A DNA stretch of 64,000 nt from a virus, in the IMG/VR virus record IMGVR_UViG_3300017973_000001, positions 45,431 to 109,430 of that record; one strand, given 5' to 3'. How positions within the stretch are numbered: position 1 is the stretch's first letter; each line of letters opens with the position of its first letter. This document shows, piece by piece, positions 15,870 to 24,184 of the stretch. The notes beneath the pieces are model-generated. The model had not been told where the DNA came from. It saw only the letters and a list, made by a program, of their open reading frames with translations, and did no database searches. Position numbers and translations under genes: made by a program.

Positions 15870-17709
15870 TCGTTTCTTTAACTTGTTTACCTATTAATTC
15901 CTTAATTAGTTGCTTAGCAGTAACTAGACCGACAACCTCAACACCATTATCTAGTAAGTTCTGAGCCATACTCTCCTTACGATCCACGGTAGCTTTTACA
16001 TGTTCATCTATTGTATCGACACATTGTAGGTAGTGAACTGTTACTGCGTTACGTTGACCGATACGGTGGGCCCTTGAGAAAGCTTGCTCTACATATGCAT
16101 AAGACCATTCTAAGTCAGTAAATACAACGTGAGTAGCTTTAGTAAGTGTCAGCCCCTCACGACAAGCAGTAGAGGTACCTAAGAATATTTTAGATGAGTC
16201 ATCTTTTTGGAACTTATATACTTGGAGCTGACGTTCAGACGTAGTTCTATCTTCAACTAACTTTTCACGTTCTTTCTGAGTTAACCGGCTCCACTTAGTT
16301 CCGTATTCACGTTTCAACTCACGTACTGCTGAAGTAATTGTTTTACCTTGAGCGTCCACGTCTCCATGAATAATTGCCGGATTGTAGTGAGCATATCGTT
16401 CTTCAAGAAGGTGGATGAGTGACTTAAATCTACTGAACACGATAACCTTTTCGCCACCCTCGATTAAATCCTCTAGTAAATCATCTAATGCTTTTAACTT
16501 AGCTGAGTCATCTTTTCCACCGATTAAAGCCGGGGTGTTCGTGATCTGCTGAAGCCTCATCAATTTAGCTAAGCTAGATGGTATTTGCTCAAGGGACGTA
16601 TCGGTTAAATCCTCAAGTATCTCACGTTTAACTGCATTGTATAGTTTCTTCTGTCCAGGAGTCATTTCTATTTTAATTGTTCTAAAAGTAACTTCCGGAA
16701 GTTCCTTCAGCTTATCTATCTTTCTTCTACGTAACATGTTTCTTTGAATATTCGTTTTTAACTCAAGTATATTTTGATACCCAATTACTTCCTTACCACC
16801 ATATCCACCTAAGATAGCATATCTTTGTTGGAACTCAAACCAATGCATATCTACTTGCTTACCTAACTTCAAGTAGTTATAAGCTTCAAGTGGTGAGTTG
16901 GGAAGGGGGGTGGCCGTTAAGATATACTTACATTTAAACGGGATCTTATGGATAGAGTCACCCATCTTAGACATAGGGTTTTTAATCTTATGTGCTTCAT
17001 CCAGGACGATGAAATCTAGTGATTTTTTAGTGTCCAGGTGTTGGAAACACGGGTAAGTATCACGGAAAGTCTCATAACTAACTATAATAAATGTCCAATC
17101 GTCTGAGTAAGTAAGCTCACTAAACATTTTACTTCTCTGTTTTACATTACCAGTTAATACAACTGCTTTCTCATTAGTGTGCATATGAATTTCATCACGC
17201 CAGTTATAAACTAAGCTTGCTTTAGCTACAATAACACCACGTTTTACTTTACCGAGCTTTTTCTTGGCCTCCATAGCCGTAGCTACTTGCCAACTTTTAC
17301 CAAGTCCTTGCTCATCTGCCAGGATTAAAAAGTCTTTCTCGACTAATAAGTTATGACCCTTTACTTGATACTCACCCCACGGTGTAGTTTTAAATCCAGT
17401 ACTATTAATAATCTTCCCAGTTAAATCATACTTAATTGAGTAACCAGGAGTAGTAGGGTAGGATGGAATAGTATCCTCACTAATCCCACCACCGTTAGGT
17501 TCCTCGTTATCCCAAACAATAAGGTGCTCAGCCATAAGACTATTAAATTTATCTAACTGAGAGTAGGGGACTGCCCAACATTCCCTTACTGGTGAATAAC
17601 TTGCTCCCGGAATAGTTCCCATCTTTTCTGTATATTCTTTGTTCTTTTTGAATGAGACTTTTAACCAGTCAGAATCATCAAAACCCTTAATTTTTTCTGC
17701 TTTAATCAT
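15856..17709 (-). CDS. SNF2/SWI2 DNA helicase-translocase, SMARCAL1-like
   Basis: 617 aa. An N-terminal HARP-like segment (about 1-75; CWAVPYSQLDKF) precedes the helicase core. Motif I LADEQGLGKS near 130, motif II LDEAHKIKN near 237, motif III LTATPLPNS near 265, C-terminal lobe motifs VIVFSRFK near 420, and motif V-VI (STACREGLTLTKATH, then AFSRAHRIGQ) near 525-565. Such proteins anneal or remodel forked DNA, so a role in phage replication-fork repair is plausible. SD GGAGGTG. The start overlaps the upstream HTH gene by 8 bp. Confidence 0.92.
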   Translation of the reverse strand: MIKAEKIKGFDDSDWLKVSFKKNKEYTEKMGTIPGASYSPVRECWAVPYSQLDKFNSLMAEHLIVWDNEEPNGGGISEDTIPSYPTTPGYSIKYDLTGKIINSTGFKTTPWGEYQVKGHNLLVEKDFLILADEQGLGKSWQVATAMEAKKKLGKVKRGVIVAKASLVYNWRDEIHMHTNEKAVVLTGNVKQRSKMFSELTYSDDWTFIIVSYETFRDTYPCFQHLDTKKSLDFIVLDEAHKIKNPMSKMGDSIHKIPFKCKYILTATPLPNSPLEAYNYLKLGKQVDMHWFEFQQRYAILGGYGGKEVIGYQNILELKTNIQRNMLRRRKIDKLKELPEVTFRTIKIEMTPGQKKLYNAVKREILEDLTDTSLEQIPSSLAKLMRLQQITNTPALIGGKDDSAKLKALDDLLEDLIEGGEKVIVFSRFKSLIHLLEERYAHYNPAIIHGDVDAQGKTITSAVRELKREYGTKWSRLTQKEREKLVEDRTTSERQLQVYKFQKDDSSKIFLGTSTACREGLTLTKATHVVFTDLEWSYAYVEQAFSRAHRIGQRNAVTVHYLQCVDTIDEHVKATVDRKESMAQNLLDNGVEVVGLVTAKQLIKELIGKQVKETKVTA

Positions 17710-18313
17710 TTTGTTTCACCTCCATATATCTTCTATATACTGTAGTAAGAGAGAGTTTTAGAATCTTAGAAATCTCTCTAAAAGACTTTTGCTCAATATC
17801 TCTGAGTTTTATAATCTCATCTTTGAAATCACTATAAACTATACCGTACTCTCTTAATAGTTCCCAAACTGATTGACCTTTCATTCTTGCATGGTAATAC
17901 AAACGGTCATATAGTTTCTTATCGATATAATTACCATTTTCTTTTACCATTTCTATTAACTCATCTAGGCTAGCAAATTTATCATATTCAATAATAAAAC
18001 CTTCTTTAAGTAATGAGTCTGAAATTCCTCCGAAAGTGGATATATAATTATATATATTTCTATTTTCTTTTCTTAATTTTGTAAGATTTACCTTCTCTCC
18101 ATGATTATAGAGAAGGTACATAATACATTTATCATAACTTTTTAATCCTCTTTGGTCATCTAAGATCATAATTCCTTGCTCATCTAATTCTTTAGATAAC
18201 CTCACACTATTACTTTTATAGTAAGAGAAAAGAGGGTAGTTTGTTCTTCTTAATACTGATAAAGGAAGAACATTATTTCTTGCTAAACTACTTAGAATTT
18301 TAGGTATACTCAT
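17702..18313 (-). CDS. HTH-containing protein coupled to the helicase
   Basis: 203 aa, SD AAGGGGGTG. The last 45 residues form a helix-turn-helix (IEQKSFREISKILKLSLTTV). Earlier parts are Tyr/Leu-rich and basic, possibly a DNA-binding domain like those found beside homing-type proteins. It overlaps the helicase start, so the two are translated together; it may guide or regulate that helicase. Confidence 0.6.
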   Translation of the reverse strand: MSIPKILSSLARNNVLPLSVLRRTNYPLFSYYKSNSVRLSKELDEQGIMILDDQRGLKSYDKCIMYLLYNHGEKVNLTKLRKENRNIYNYISTFGGISDSLLKEGFIIEYDKFASLDELIEMVKENGNYIDKKLYDRLYYHARMKGQSVWELLREYGIVYSDFKDEIIKLRDIEQKSFREISKILKLSLTTVYRRYMEVKQND

Positions 18314-18357
18314 AAAAACACCCCCTTAATATTTATACTAAGGAGGTGGGGGAGGAG

Positions 18358-18540
18358 TTAAATTCCTACATATTTAGCAACTTTAATATTTACAAAAGTT
18401 AGGATAGATAAAAGTATAGCTACTCTAAATAGCTCTAATATATTAAGGTGTATAATACTTCTAAAAAGGCTACCTAATAAGAAACAATAACAAATCAAAT
18501 CTAGACCTAATAAACAGAATAAAGAAAAACAACCGACCAT
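18358..18540 (-). CDS. Small membrane protein, 60 aa
   Basis: SD TAGGAGA. Two hydrophobic helices (about 3-23 and 34-55), few charges. Inner-membrane protein of unknown function. Confidence 0.6.
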   Translation of the reverse strand: MVGCFSLFCLLGLDLICYCFLLGSLFRSIIHLNILELFRVAILLSILTFVNIKVAKYVGI

Positions 18541-18546
18541 ATCTAT

Positions 18547-18771
18547 CTATCTCCTAAATACATTCTCTGCATTTTTAAAACTTTTCCCATTTTCTAAATC
18601 ACTTTGTAACTGGAATACTAAGAAAACAATGTCCATCTTACTTACGTTTAATATACTAGCCATTTCATCATAATCATGTTCTTTTTTATTAGTAATATAT
18701 AAGTATATAACTTCTATTTTAGTTAGTTTCTCACTATTAAATAAATTCCTCAATTTATGCTCTAAAGACAT
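18547..18771 (-). CDS. Small helical protein, HTH-like, 74 aa
   Basis: ATG at 18771 after GTAGGTGAGG; an in-frame GTG nine bases earlier has no SD. Residues about 15-60 resemble a helix-turn-helix (YDEMASILNVSKMDIVFLV). Possibly a small transcription regulator. Confidence 0.55.
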   Translation of the reverse strand: MSLEHKLRNLFNSEKLTKIEVIYLYITNKKEHDYDEMASILNVSKMDIVFLVFQLQSDLENGKSFKNAENVFRR

Positions 18772-18780
18772 TTCCCTCAC

Positions 18781-18939
18781 CTACAATATATCTATTTCTT
18801 TACATCTACGGCACTTCATACTTACTGAACCTTTTTTATAATCTTTACTTGCTTTAAACAAGAGGTGGTTACAATTCTTACATCTTATATTAGTCCATTC
18901 ATTATTCTTATTAAAAAATCTCTTTAATAAATTAAACAA
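18781..18939 (-). CDS. Com-like zinc-finger protein
   Basis: TTG start at 18939, 6 nt after GGAGG, two bases after the stop of the preceding gene (translational coupling); a longer ATG start at 18966 lacks an SD. The core NIRCKNCNHLLFKA, then MKCRRCKEIDIL, matches the layout of phage Mu Com, which binds an mRNA hairpin and activates translation of mom. Whether this protein binds RNA is inference from that similarity. Confidence 0.6.
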   Translation of the reverse strand: MFNLLKRFFNKNNEWTNIRCKNCNHLLFKASKDYKKGSVSMKCRRCKEIDIL

Positions 18940-18940
18940 T

Positions 18941-19120
18941 TCAACCCTCCAAATAGAAGTATGCATATTTATGTTCTGTTAGACCTAAAGGTAAATCTAT
19001 TACTTTATACTCTATCCCGTTTAAAAACCATACATCACGATCCTCAATATACTGAACTTCCCAGTCCTCAACGTTGAATAATCGGGCGAATAATTCTACA
19101 ATTTCAGCGATATTTAACAT
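18941..19120 (-). CDS. Hypothetical protein, 59 aa
   Basis: Short gene, ATG at 19120 after GGAGGAG. Acidic, aromatic-rich (VEDWEVQYIEDRDVWFLNGI); looks like a small beta-sheet protein. Its end supplies the SD for the Com-like gene. Function unknown. Confidence 0.65.
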   Translation of the reverse strand: MLNIAEIVELFARLFNVEDWEVQYIEDRDVWFLNGIEYKVIDLPLGLTEHKYAYFYLEG

Positions 19121-19130
19121 ACTTCTCCTC

Positions 19131-19165
19131 CATAGATAACTCCTAAATAATATAGGAGTTACCTA
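19131..19165 (-). promoter_or_regulatory. Leader hairpin before the 59-aa gene
   Basis: A 14-bp stem with one G-U pair, ATAGGTAACTCCTA against TAGGAGTTATCTAT, just before ATGGAGGAG. It shares GGAGTTA(C/T)CTAT with the repeated leader elements further right. No T-tail, so not a classic terminator. Confidence 0.5.
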
Positions 19166-19206
19166 TATTTTATCATTATTGGTTATTATATCCTATCGGT
19201 ATATTC

Positions 19207-19482
19207 TTACTTTTTAGAATTTCTTTCTAAAATTTCCATAGGAATACTAGATAATAGATTTTTATATTCAGCTACTACATTTGAATATTTATCCACATGG
19301 CCACATTCATTAATCCATCCGTCACAATCTAATCTTCTAGAACCATCAAAAGATTGAGTCTTGTATACTGGACCTCTTGGTTTATGGCAAACTGGACATT
19401 CCCATTTCACGGTAACGTGAATACCGTCAGTGCCCCCATGTTCTTCTTTAGATGGAATAAATACTGTTTTAAAGTTATCCAT
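19207..19482 (-). CDS. Zinc-ribbon protein, 91 aa
   Basis: ATG at 19482 after GAGGAGG; upstream ATG at 19497 lacks an SD. Contains CPVC near residue 30, then CDGWINECGH near 53-62, a probable zinc site. Unknown role. Confidence 0.7.
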   Translation of the reverse strand: MDNFKTVFIPSKEEHGGTDGIHVTVKWECPVCHKPRGPVYKTQSFDGSRRLDCDGWINECGHVDKYSNVVAEYKNLLSSIPMEILERNSKK

Positions 19483-19493
19483 TTTAAACCTCC

Positions 19494-19757
19494 TCAATAA
19501 TAAATGTATTCAATAGCTGAGTGTCTTATATAAGCTACCTCTTTACCGTTAGGTGTCTTAGATTTAAAGTATTCAACGTGCCAATCGTCTTTTAATTTCA
19601 ACTCATTATTATAATGTAGCTCAACTTCTAACGCTTGATAATTTACATTACCAATTTTCTTTTTAAACGTAGAATTTTTTATTTCTCTTGCGTTATCTAT
19701 AATATATTGTAGTTCCTTCGTACTTTTAGGTGATACGCAATTATAACGGTATTCCAA
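19494..19757 (-). CDS. Hypothetical protein, 87 aa
   Basis: TTG start at 19757 after AAGGAGGAG. Helix then beta strands, Lys/Tyr-rich. No recognised domain. Confidence 0.6.
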   Translation of the reverse strand: MEYRYNCVSPKSTKELQYIIDNAREIKNSTFKKKIGNVNYQALEVELHYNNELKLKDDWHVEYFKSKTPNGKEVAYIRHSAIEYIYY

Positions 19758-19785
19758 AATACTCCTCCTTAATAATAATAATTAA

Positions 19786-20106
19786 TCATTTTATTAGCCC
19801 TTTATTAAATAACTCTTTTTTATGTCCTCTATGCGATTTCATGTATTCCTTATGTTTTTCTTTATCATAATATCGACCGTCTTTTTGCCTTTCAGCAAAT
19901 TGTTGTTTAGCTTTTTCTTTCCTTTCGGGAAATAAAGTGAATTGAATTAACCGTTTACTGACATTGTATTTCCTAGCTAACGCATTAATACTAACTGTGC
20001 CAGTTTCATATTCTTTCTTAATGTTTTCTTTATCTACATCTGTTAGTTTGACTCGTTTATCTAGTTTTTGATTATTGATTGGGATATTTTCAAATTGATA
20101 AGGCAT
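19786..20106 (-). CDS. Resolvase-type HTH protein, 106 aa
   Basis: SD TAGGAGGA. Residues about 22-55 match the recombinase/transposase helix-turn-helix style (VKLTDVDKENIKKEY, then SINALARKYNVSKRLIQ). The C-terminal half is very basic with His (MKSHRGHKKELF). Likely a DNA-binding protein; regulator or DNA-end binder cannot be told apart. Confidence 0.65.
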   Translation of the reverse strand: MPYQFENIPINNQKLDKRVKLTDVDKENIKKEYETGTVSINALARKYNVSKRLIQFTLFPERKEKAKQQFAERQKDGRYYDKEKHKEYMKSHRGHKKELFNKGLIK

Positions 20107-20156
20107 AATTCCTCCTAGAATATTTTAACCATCCCGGAAGGGGGAGGTTAGATTAA

Positions 20157-20762
20157 TCAACCATAAACCCATTCACCAAATATAGCGTATTGAATAATAC
20201 CATCACAATCACCTGCGTCAATTTGACCAGTCTCTAACTGATTACGATTATTAATATAATTTGAAAGAGTACCTTGTTTAGCACGGTGGGTTAAGAACAT
20301 ATTAATCCCAACTACCATACGTTCTACATTAAGTGGGAACTCCGGTAGATCATCATTGTCACCAGGGGTAATATCTACATGACCATCTTCTTTAATACAT
20401 TTATAAGCCCAGTTAATGTAACCTATATCTGAAGGCTTTTCTTCAGAAGGGTGGGTACCTTTGATATTGGCTATCCAGTAGTCGCTACCACCTTCGAATG
20501 AGCCTACAACTATATCTTCAATATCTTGTTTAGTAATCTTAATATTAAGGCTGACTGGCACAAGAATTTCTTCAATAACTTCAAAATCATCCATTTCAAT
20601 ACTAGTCATAGGTTGCCCTTTTAAATAAATGGACTTACGCCCGTTATGCTCATAAATATCTGAAATATAATAACTATCTGAACATCTGATATGTGGGTAT
20701 TTCTCAGTAACATTAACCCCATCCTTAAATTTAATACGTGTTCCTTTTTTAATTGTTTCCAT
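20157..20762 (-). CDS. Conserved phage protein, 201 aa
   Basis: ATG at 20762, 9 nt after GGAGG, so the near-upstream ATG at 20771 is rejected. An N-terminal beta-rich part (about 1-65) is followed by VSLNIKITKQDIEDIVVGSF and a Gly/Asp-rich C-terminus ending near DAGDCDGIIQYAIFGEWV. I have the impression of a family shared among Firmicute phages but cannot name a function. Confidence 0.65.
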   Translation of the reverse strand: METIKKGTRIKFKDGVNVTEKYPHIRCSDSYYISDIYEHNGRKSIYLKGQPMTSIEMDDFEVIEEILVPVSLNIKITKQDIEDIVVGSFEGGSDYWIANIKGTHPSEEKPSDIGYINWAYKCIKEDGHVDITPGDNDDLPEFPLNVERMVVGINMFLTHRAKQGTLSNYINNRNQLETGQIDAGDCDGIIQYAIFGEWVYG

Positions 20763-20943
20763 TATTATCATCCTCCGGTTTAGTAGTTTCTAACTCTTTA
20801 ATAATTTCATTATAGTCTTCGAACGTATCTTTACAGTCACAACTAACGTGTCCAGGACCATTTGCACGTTCACAACAATCATCTAGCCATTTTATATCAT
20901 CTTTTATTAAACCAATAACATAAGATATTTGATGTGTTTTCAT
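20749..20943 (-). CDS. Hypothetical acidic protein, 64 aa
   Basis: Short helical protein with four Cys (CC near 23, CDC near 35) and an Asp/Asn-rich tail. Its SD is in a 7-bp hairpin AATCCTC-AAAG-GAGGATT (20944-20961) right before the ATG, so access to the ribosome site may be regulated. The 3' end overlaps the next gene. Confidence 0.6.
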   Translation of the reverse strand: MKTHQISYVIGLIKDDIKWLDDCCERANGPGHVSCDCKDTFEDYNEIIKELETTKPEDDNNGNN

Positions 20944-20961
20944 AAAATCCTCCTTTGAGGA

Positions 20962-21720
20962 TTACACGGCTTTAATACCAGTATAATCCTCTAGATATAT
21001 TGGTTGTTTTCCTTTCATGAACATGGTGTGACCAATTTTCTTTTCTAGTTCAACGTACTCTCTATATAAATCCGGATTTTGCTCAGCTCCGTGCCTCAGA
21101 TCATTAAGGCAACCCATAATGCAAAATACACAACTTAATCTCTCATTCTTCTCATAAGCCCAAAATGGTTTCTCACCGGCAGAATAGATAGTTTCAAAAA
21201 CTTCTTCTGTAGTTAAGTAGAATATAGGGAGCCAGTCATAAATATGCCTTACTACACGTCCATTACAACTTTCACGTTTATTATATTCAAATGGATTTTT
21301 CTTAGCTCTAGCAGAAGATTCTTGAGCTCTTAATCCCATACAGTTAATTCCAATCGTAGCCCCACGTTCTTTTAAGTCATTACGAATGAACTTAAATATA
21401 GGGCCACGTTTTAAGTCACTCGTACATTGACGGTAAGCAGAGCTTGGCCAGTAGCGTCTTTGTTCAACCATTTCAAAAAAAGTCTTTTTAGCTCTTACTA
21501 CATTTACGTCCGTGTAAGTGTATTCAAAAATATGCTCTCTAACACCGGGCCACTCAACCTTACCTAGATCAGCATGGACCACTACCAGTTGTTGAGGAGG
21601 GACTATATCTCTAAGAAGTATATACATAGATTGGGAGTCTTTCCCTCCGGAATGGGAGCAGTAAAATACTGCTCCTTCTTCAGCTAGGTTAGAAATCTCT
21701 AAAGGCATATAGATTTTCAT
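20962..21720 (-). CDS. PAPS-reductase/ATP-pyrophosphatase family protein
   Basis: 252 aa. PP-loop SGGKDSQSM near residue 24 (adenylation site), CTSDLKRGP near 98, GLRAQESSA near 128, and SCVFCIMGC near 197. The family activates sulfate, tRNA or DNA bases for sulfur chemistry. In phages it is often of unknown substrate: DNA phosphorothioation (DndC-like), tRNA thiolation or queuosine-type steps are possibilities. No other sulfur-modification gene is visible here. SD GAGG lies in the end of the small upstream gene. Confidence 0.85.
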   Translation of the reverse strand: MKIYMPLEISNLAEEGAVFYCSHSGGKDSQSMYILLRDIVPPQQLVVVHADLGKVEWPGVREHIFEYTYTDVNVVRAKKTFFEMVEQRRYWPSSAYRQCTSDLKRGPIFKFIRNDLKERGATIGINCMGLRAQESSARAKKNPFEYNKRESCNGRVVRHIYDWLPIFYLTTEEVFETIYSAGEKPFWAYEKNERLSCVFCIMGCLNDLRHGAEQNPDLYREYVELEKKIGHTMFMKGKQPIYLEDYTGIKAV

Positions 21721-21721
21721 T

Positions 21722-21874
21722 TTACTTATCCTCGTTATCTAGGAAACTCCCAAACTGAGCATATAATCTAACTGCCAGTTCTTTTAAACTAGCAGTGTCC
21801 ATTTTATCCAAAAAAGAAGGGGAGTATCCTTTTCTTTTAAGATATTCCACTGCTTGTTCTTCAGTAAGTCTCAA
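21722..21874 (-). CDS. Hypothetical protein, 50 aa
   Basis: TTG start after GGGGGTGG. Helical (EEQAVEYLKRKGYSPSF), possibly a small HTH or SAM-like domain. Two bases after its stop the PP-loop gene begins, so it is coupled to that enzyme. Confidence 0.6.
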   Translation of the reverse strand: MRLTEEQAVEYLKRKGYSPSFLDKMDTASLKELAVRLYAQFGSFLDNEDK

Positions 21875-21883
21875 ACTAACCAC

Positions 21884-21911
21884 CCCCTTTAACAAGCAGT
21901 GGGGGAGGTGG
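21884..21911 (-). repeat. Intergenic GC hairpin
   Basis: CACCTCCCCC pairs with GGGGGTGG on the minus strand around a 12-nt loop. The 3' arm doubles as SD for the TTG start at 21874. Confidence 0.5.
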
Positions 21912-21916
21912 GTGTA

Positions 21917-22888
21917 TTAAGCCGTCTTAGTTCTTCTACCGGGCTTAGCTACTAAGTGCCCTAGATTGTTCTCTTTAATAAACTGTTTACAAACTTCAGT
22001 CCATGTATATTTAAGAGTGCCACCATCTACTTTTATATCAATATCAACACCTTTGACTCTACATTGATAGAAACCGTGAATGAAAGTTAAACTACCACCG
22101 GCAAAAGATTTACCATAATTCATCTTGAAATAATTTACCAGTTCTTGTAGTTTGAAAGTTTTACTTTGGCTCTTTAAGCTATCTAAACCATTAGGGTTTA
22201 ACTTAGTTCTTACAAAATACTCAAGTACTAAGTCTTTATCGTAATAGCCATTAGCAAATGGGTCAGTATCTTCAAAAACAGTATTTTTCACTTCAACCAC
22301 CGGATCAGCTTTCTCCTCGATAGGTTCATTTTCTTCCTCGATAGGGTCATCACCGAACTCATCTTCTTCAGCAATTTCAATAACTTCAGTATCAACCTTT
22401 GATTCAACATTTTCAGTTGCAGTTGATGTAGCTTCTTCAAGCTTAAATACTTTCATAAGTAGACTTTCAAAAGCGTCTAGTTCCTCAAAGTCCATAGATA
22501 GTAAATCAATGGTTCCACCACGGCCTACTTTATCTACTGCTAGTAGAGGGAACACTTGGAACTTACCATGTTCAACATAAATTCTCACTTCATTCTTATC
22601 AGACTTGAATACCGTAGGTTTTTCAAAATCCCAATAAGTTGGATTAGCTTTTTGCTCTCCACCCTCACGGATCAAGTTGTTCACCATTTGTAGTTCATTG
22701 AATAAATCTTGTAATACTTCAGCACTGAAGCTAGTAACATCAAGTGTAGCTCCACGGCCAACTTTACCACTGAATTTAGGGAATACTTGAACCTTACCAT
22801 GCCCATTGAAGAAACGGATTTCATTACGAACATTTGAAATTACTTCCGGTGTTTCTACTTCCCAATACTTTACATAACCTCTAGCCAT
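21917..22888 (-). CDS. Protein with tandem internal duplication, 323 aa
   Basis: Two related blocks: about 13-55 (NEIRFFNGHGKVQVFP, then KVGRGATLD) and about 91-135 (NEVRIYVEHGKFQVFP, then KVGRGGTID). Both look like a beta domain that could bind nucleic acid. A very acidic linker follows (about 160-210). The C-terminal about 100 residues are beta-rich and basic at the end (KPGRRTKTA). The acidic linker and duplicated beta domain would suit a ssDNA-binding or replication accessory role, which is unproven. SD AAAAGGAG after a GTGC/GCAC hairpin. Confidence 0.65.
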   Translation of the reverse strand: MARGYVKYWEVETPEVISNVRNEIRFFNGHGKVQVFPKFSGKVGRGATLDVTSFSAEVLQDLFNELQMVNNLIREGGEQKANPTYWDFEKPTVFKSDKNEVRIYVEHGKFQVFPLLAVDKVGRGGTIDLLSMDFEELDAFESLLMKVFKLEEATSTATENVESKVDTEVIEIAEEDEFGDDPIEEENEPIEEKADPVVEVKNTVFEDTDPFANGYYDKDLVLEYFVRTKLNPNGLDSLKSQSKTFKLQELVNYFKMNYGKSFAGGSLTFIHGFYQCRVKGVDIDIKVDGGTLKYTWTEVCKQFIKENNLGHLVAKPGRRTKTA

Positions 22889-22936
22889 TTTAAATACTCT
22901 CCTTTTGTGCTCTTGGCACTATTTATGTAGGTATTA

Positions 22937-22992
22937 AAATACCCCATTGAAAAACCCCTCCGAATAGGGGAGGGGTTAATCTAGCGATATTT
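22937..22992 (-). repeat. Leader element, copy 1
   Basis: Minus strand: outer stem AAATATC/GGTATTT, GCTAG, inner stem AACCCCTCC/GGAGGGGTT, then CAATGG, outer strand. Begins at the stop of the upstream gene and ends before the SD of the 323-aa gene. Same two-stem plan as copies at 27217, 28997, 30292, 31348, 31643 and 32512. Confidence 0.65.
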
Positions 22993-23206
22993 AATTCTTC
23001 ATAATAGCCAGTATTTCTTTTGCCGTTTTTATATCTTCTTTAGGATTTTCACAATCAATTAGATTGTTCTCAATATTATGTAGCTCATTTTCAACAATAC
23101 CTCCAACTATGGAAACTAGTGGAGAGTTATCTTCACGTTCTACGAAAAATAATTCCTTTGCGATACATTCAGCAATAAATTTTATGTGTTGCTCTTTGAA
23201 CTCCAC
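22991..23206 (-). CDS. Hypothetical protein, 71 aa
   Basis: GTG start after AAGGAGG. Helical, acidic, Cys pair absent. No family recognised. Confidence 0.6.
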   Translation of the reverse strand: MEFKEQHIKFIAECIAKELFFVEREDNSPLVSIVGGIVENELHNIENNLIDCENPKEDIKTAKEILAIMKN

Positions 23207-23219
23207 AATTAAGACCTCC

Positions 23220-23834
23220 TTAATATTTATAAGTTACATTCTGTACACCATAGTAAGCATTGTTACCGTCAGCGTCAGTATCGCTACCGTCTCTTGTTAA
23301 ATCCTTCAATTCAAAGAATAAACAGTATTTACCAGTCTGAGGAGCAACGAACGTTTGTGTAATTGTTTTTGCAGTTTTAAAGTCCATCACTCCGAATTTT
23401 TGTGGTGTACCTATGTCTGTTTTCTGAGTTAGTAAGTAATTATATGCAGTGAATAGAGCCCCACCATTACCTTTATCCACACTATCCCATTGTGCAAATC
23501 TCACGGTTGCATAAGCAGTATTCAAAGTACCATTAAATGCGTTCTTAAAAACTAGGTGAGATAACATTTTAAAAGATACCGTGATCTTAGCTCCTTTTTT
23601 AACCACGTCAGTTGGTTCAGTTACAAGACCACCCGGTTCTGCAAAGTTAGCTGACCATGTTCTTTGATAGAATGAACCATTGTTAGCGTAGAAATTTTGA
23701 TTCGCATAGCCAGGAGAAGATAAATACACTTTCTTAACAACTTTTACTTTTTGTGTTGTTGCTTCAGAATGGGGAGGGGCTATTAAACAAGCTCCTACCA
23801 ATAAAGACATTAATAATTTACCAGTACGTTTCAT
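23220..23834 (-). CDS. Secreted protein with signal peptide, 204 aa
   Basis: ATG at 23834 after GAGGAGG. Classic Sec signal: MKRTGK, hydrophobic LLMSLLVGACLIAPP, then SEA-T as likely cleavage site near residue 26. The mature part is beta-rich, aromatic, with a C-terminal DGSDTDADGNN stretch that could bind calcium. A jelly-roll or carbohydrate-binding fold is plausible. Export of a phage-encoded protein suggests a lysogenic-conversion or cell-surface role. Confidence 0.75.
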   Translation of the reverse strand: MKRTGKLLMSLLVGACLIAPPHSEATTQKVKVVKKVYLSSPGYANQNFYANNGSFYQRTWSANFAEPGGLVTEPTDVVKKGAKITVSFKMLSHLVFKNAFNGTLNTAYATVRFAQWDSVDKGNGGALFTAYNYLLTQKTDIGTPQKFGVMDFKTAKTITQTFVAPQTGKYCLFFELKDLTRDGSDTDADGNNAYYGVQNVTYKY

Positions 23835-23835
23835 T

Positions 23836-24081
23836 TTACTTTTCCTCCTCTTTTTTAGGTATGAATGTAGGACTAAGACATACGCAATAACGGTGTCTAT
23901 CTTCTTTAAGCTCACAATCTATGTAATACTCAATGTCATTGTCATACTCATCCTCTAATAGTTTCTTACCTTCCTCATCTAGTATTTTCTCAATGAAGTA
24001 GTTTACTAATCCTTGTGGTTCTTCAAATATTATTGTTTCTGTATGACAACCAGTATCACTAAATAATACTAGTACAACCAT
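23836..24081 (-). CDS. Hypothetical acidic protein, 81 aa
   Basis: ATG at 24081 after GAGGAGG; the longer reading to 24147 has no SD. Strongly acidic middle (EEGKKLLEDEYDNDIEYYIDCE). Its end overlaps the SD of the secreted-protein gene. Unknown. Confidence 0.6.
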   Translation of the reverse strand: MVVLVLFSDTGCHTETIIFEEPQGLVNYFIEKILDEEGKKLLEDEYDNDIEYYIDCELKEDRHRYCVCLSPTFIPKKEEEK

Positions 24082-24184
24082 ATGGACCTCCTCATTATAC
24101 TTTTCGTCATAATTGTTGTAATTTTTTACCAATTGAAAAAACCCCAACCGGAAAGGGGTGGAGGAATTAAAAAAGGATTAACCA

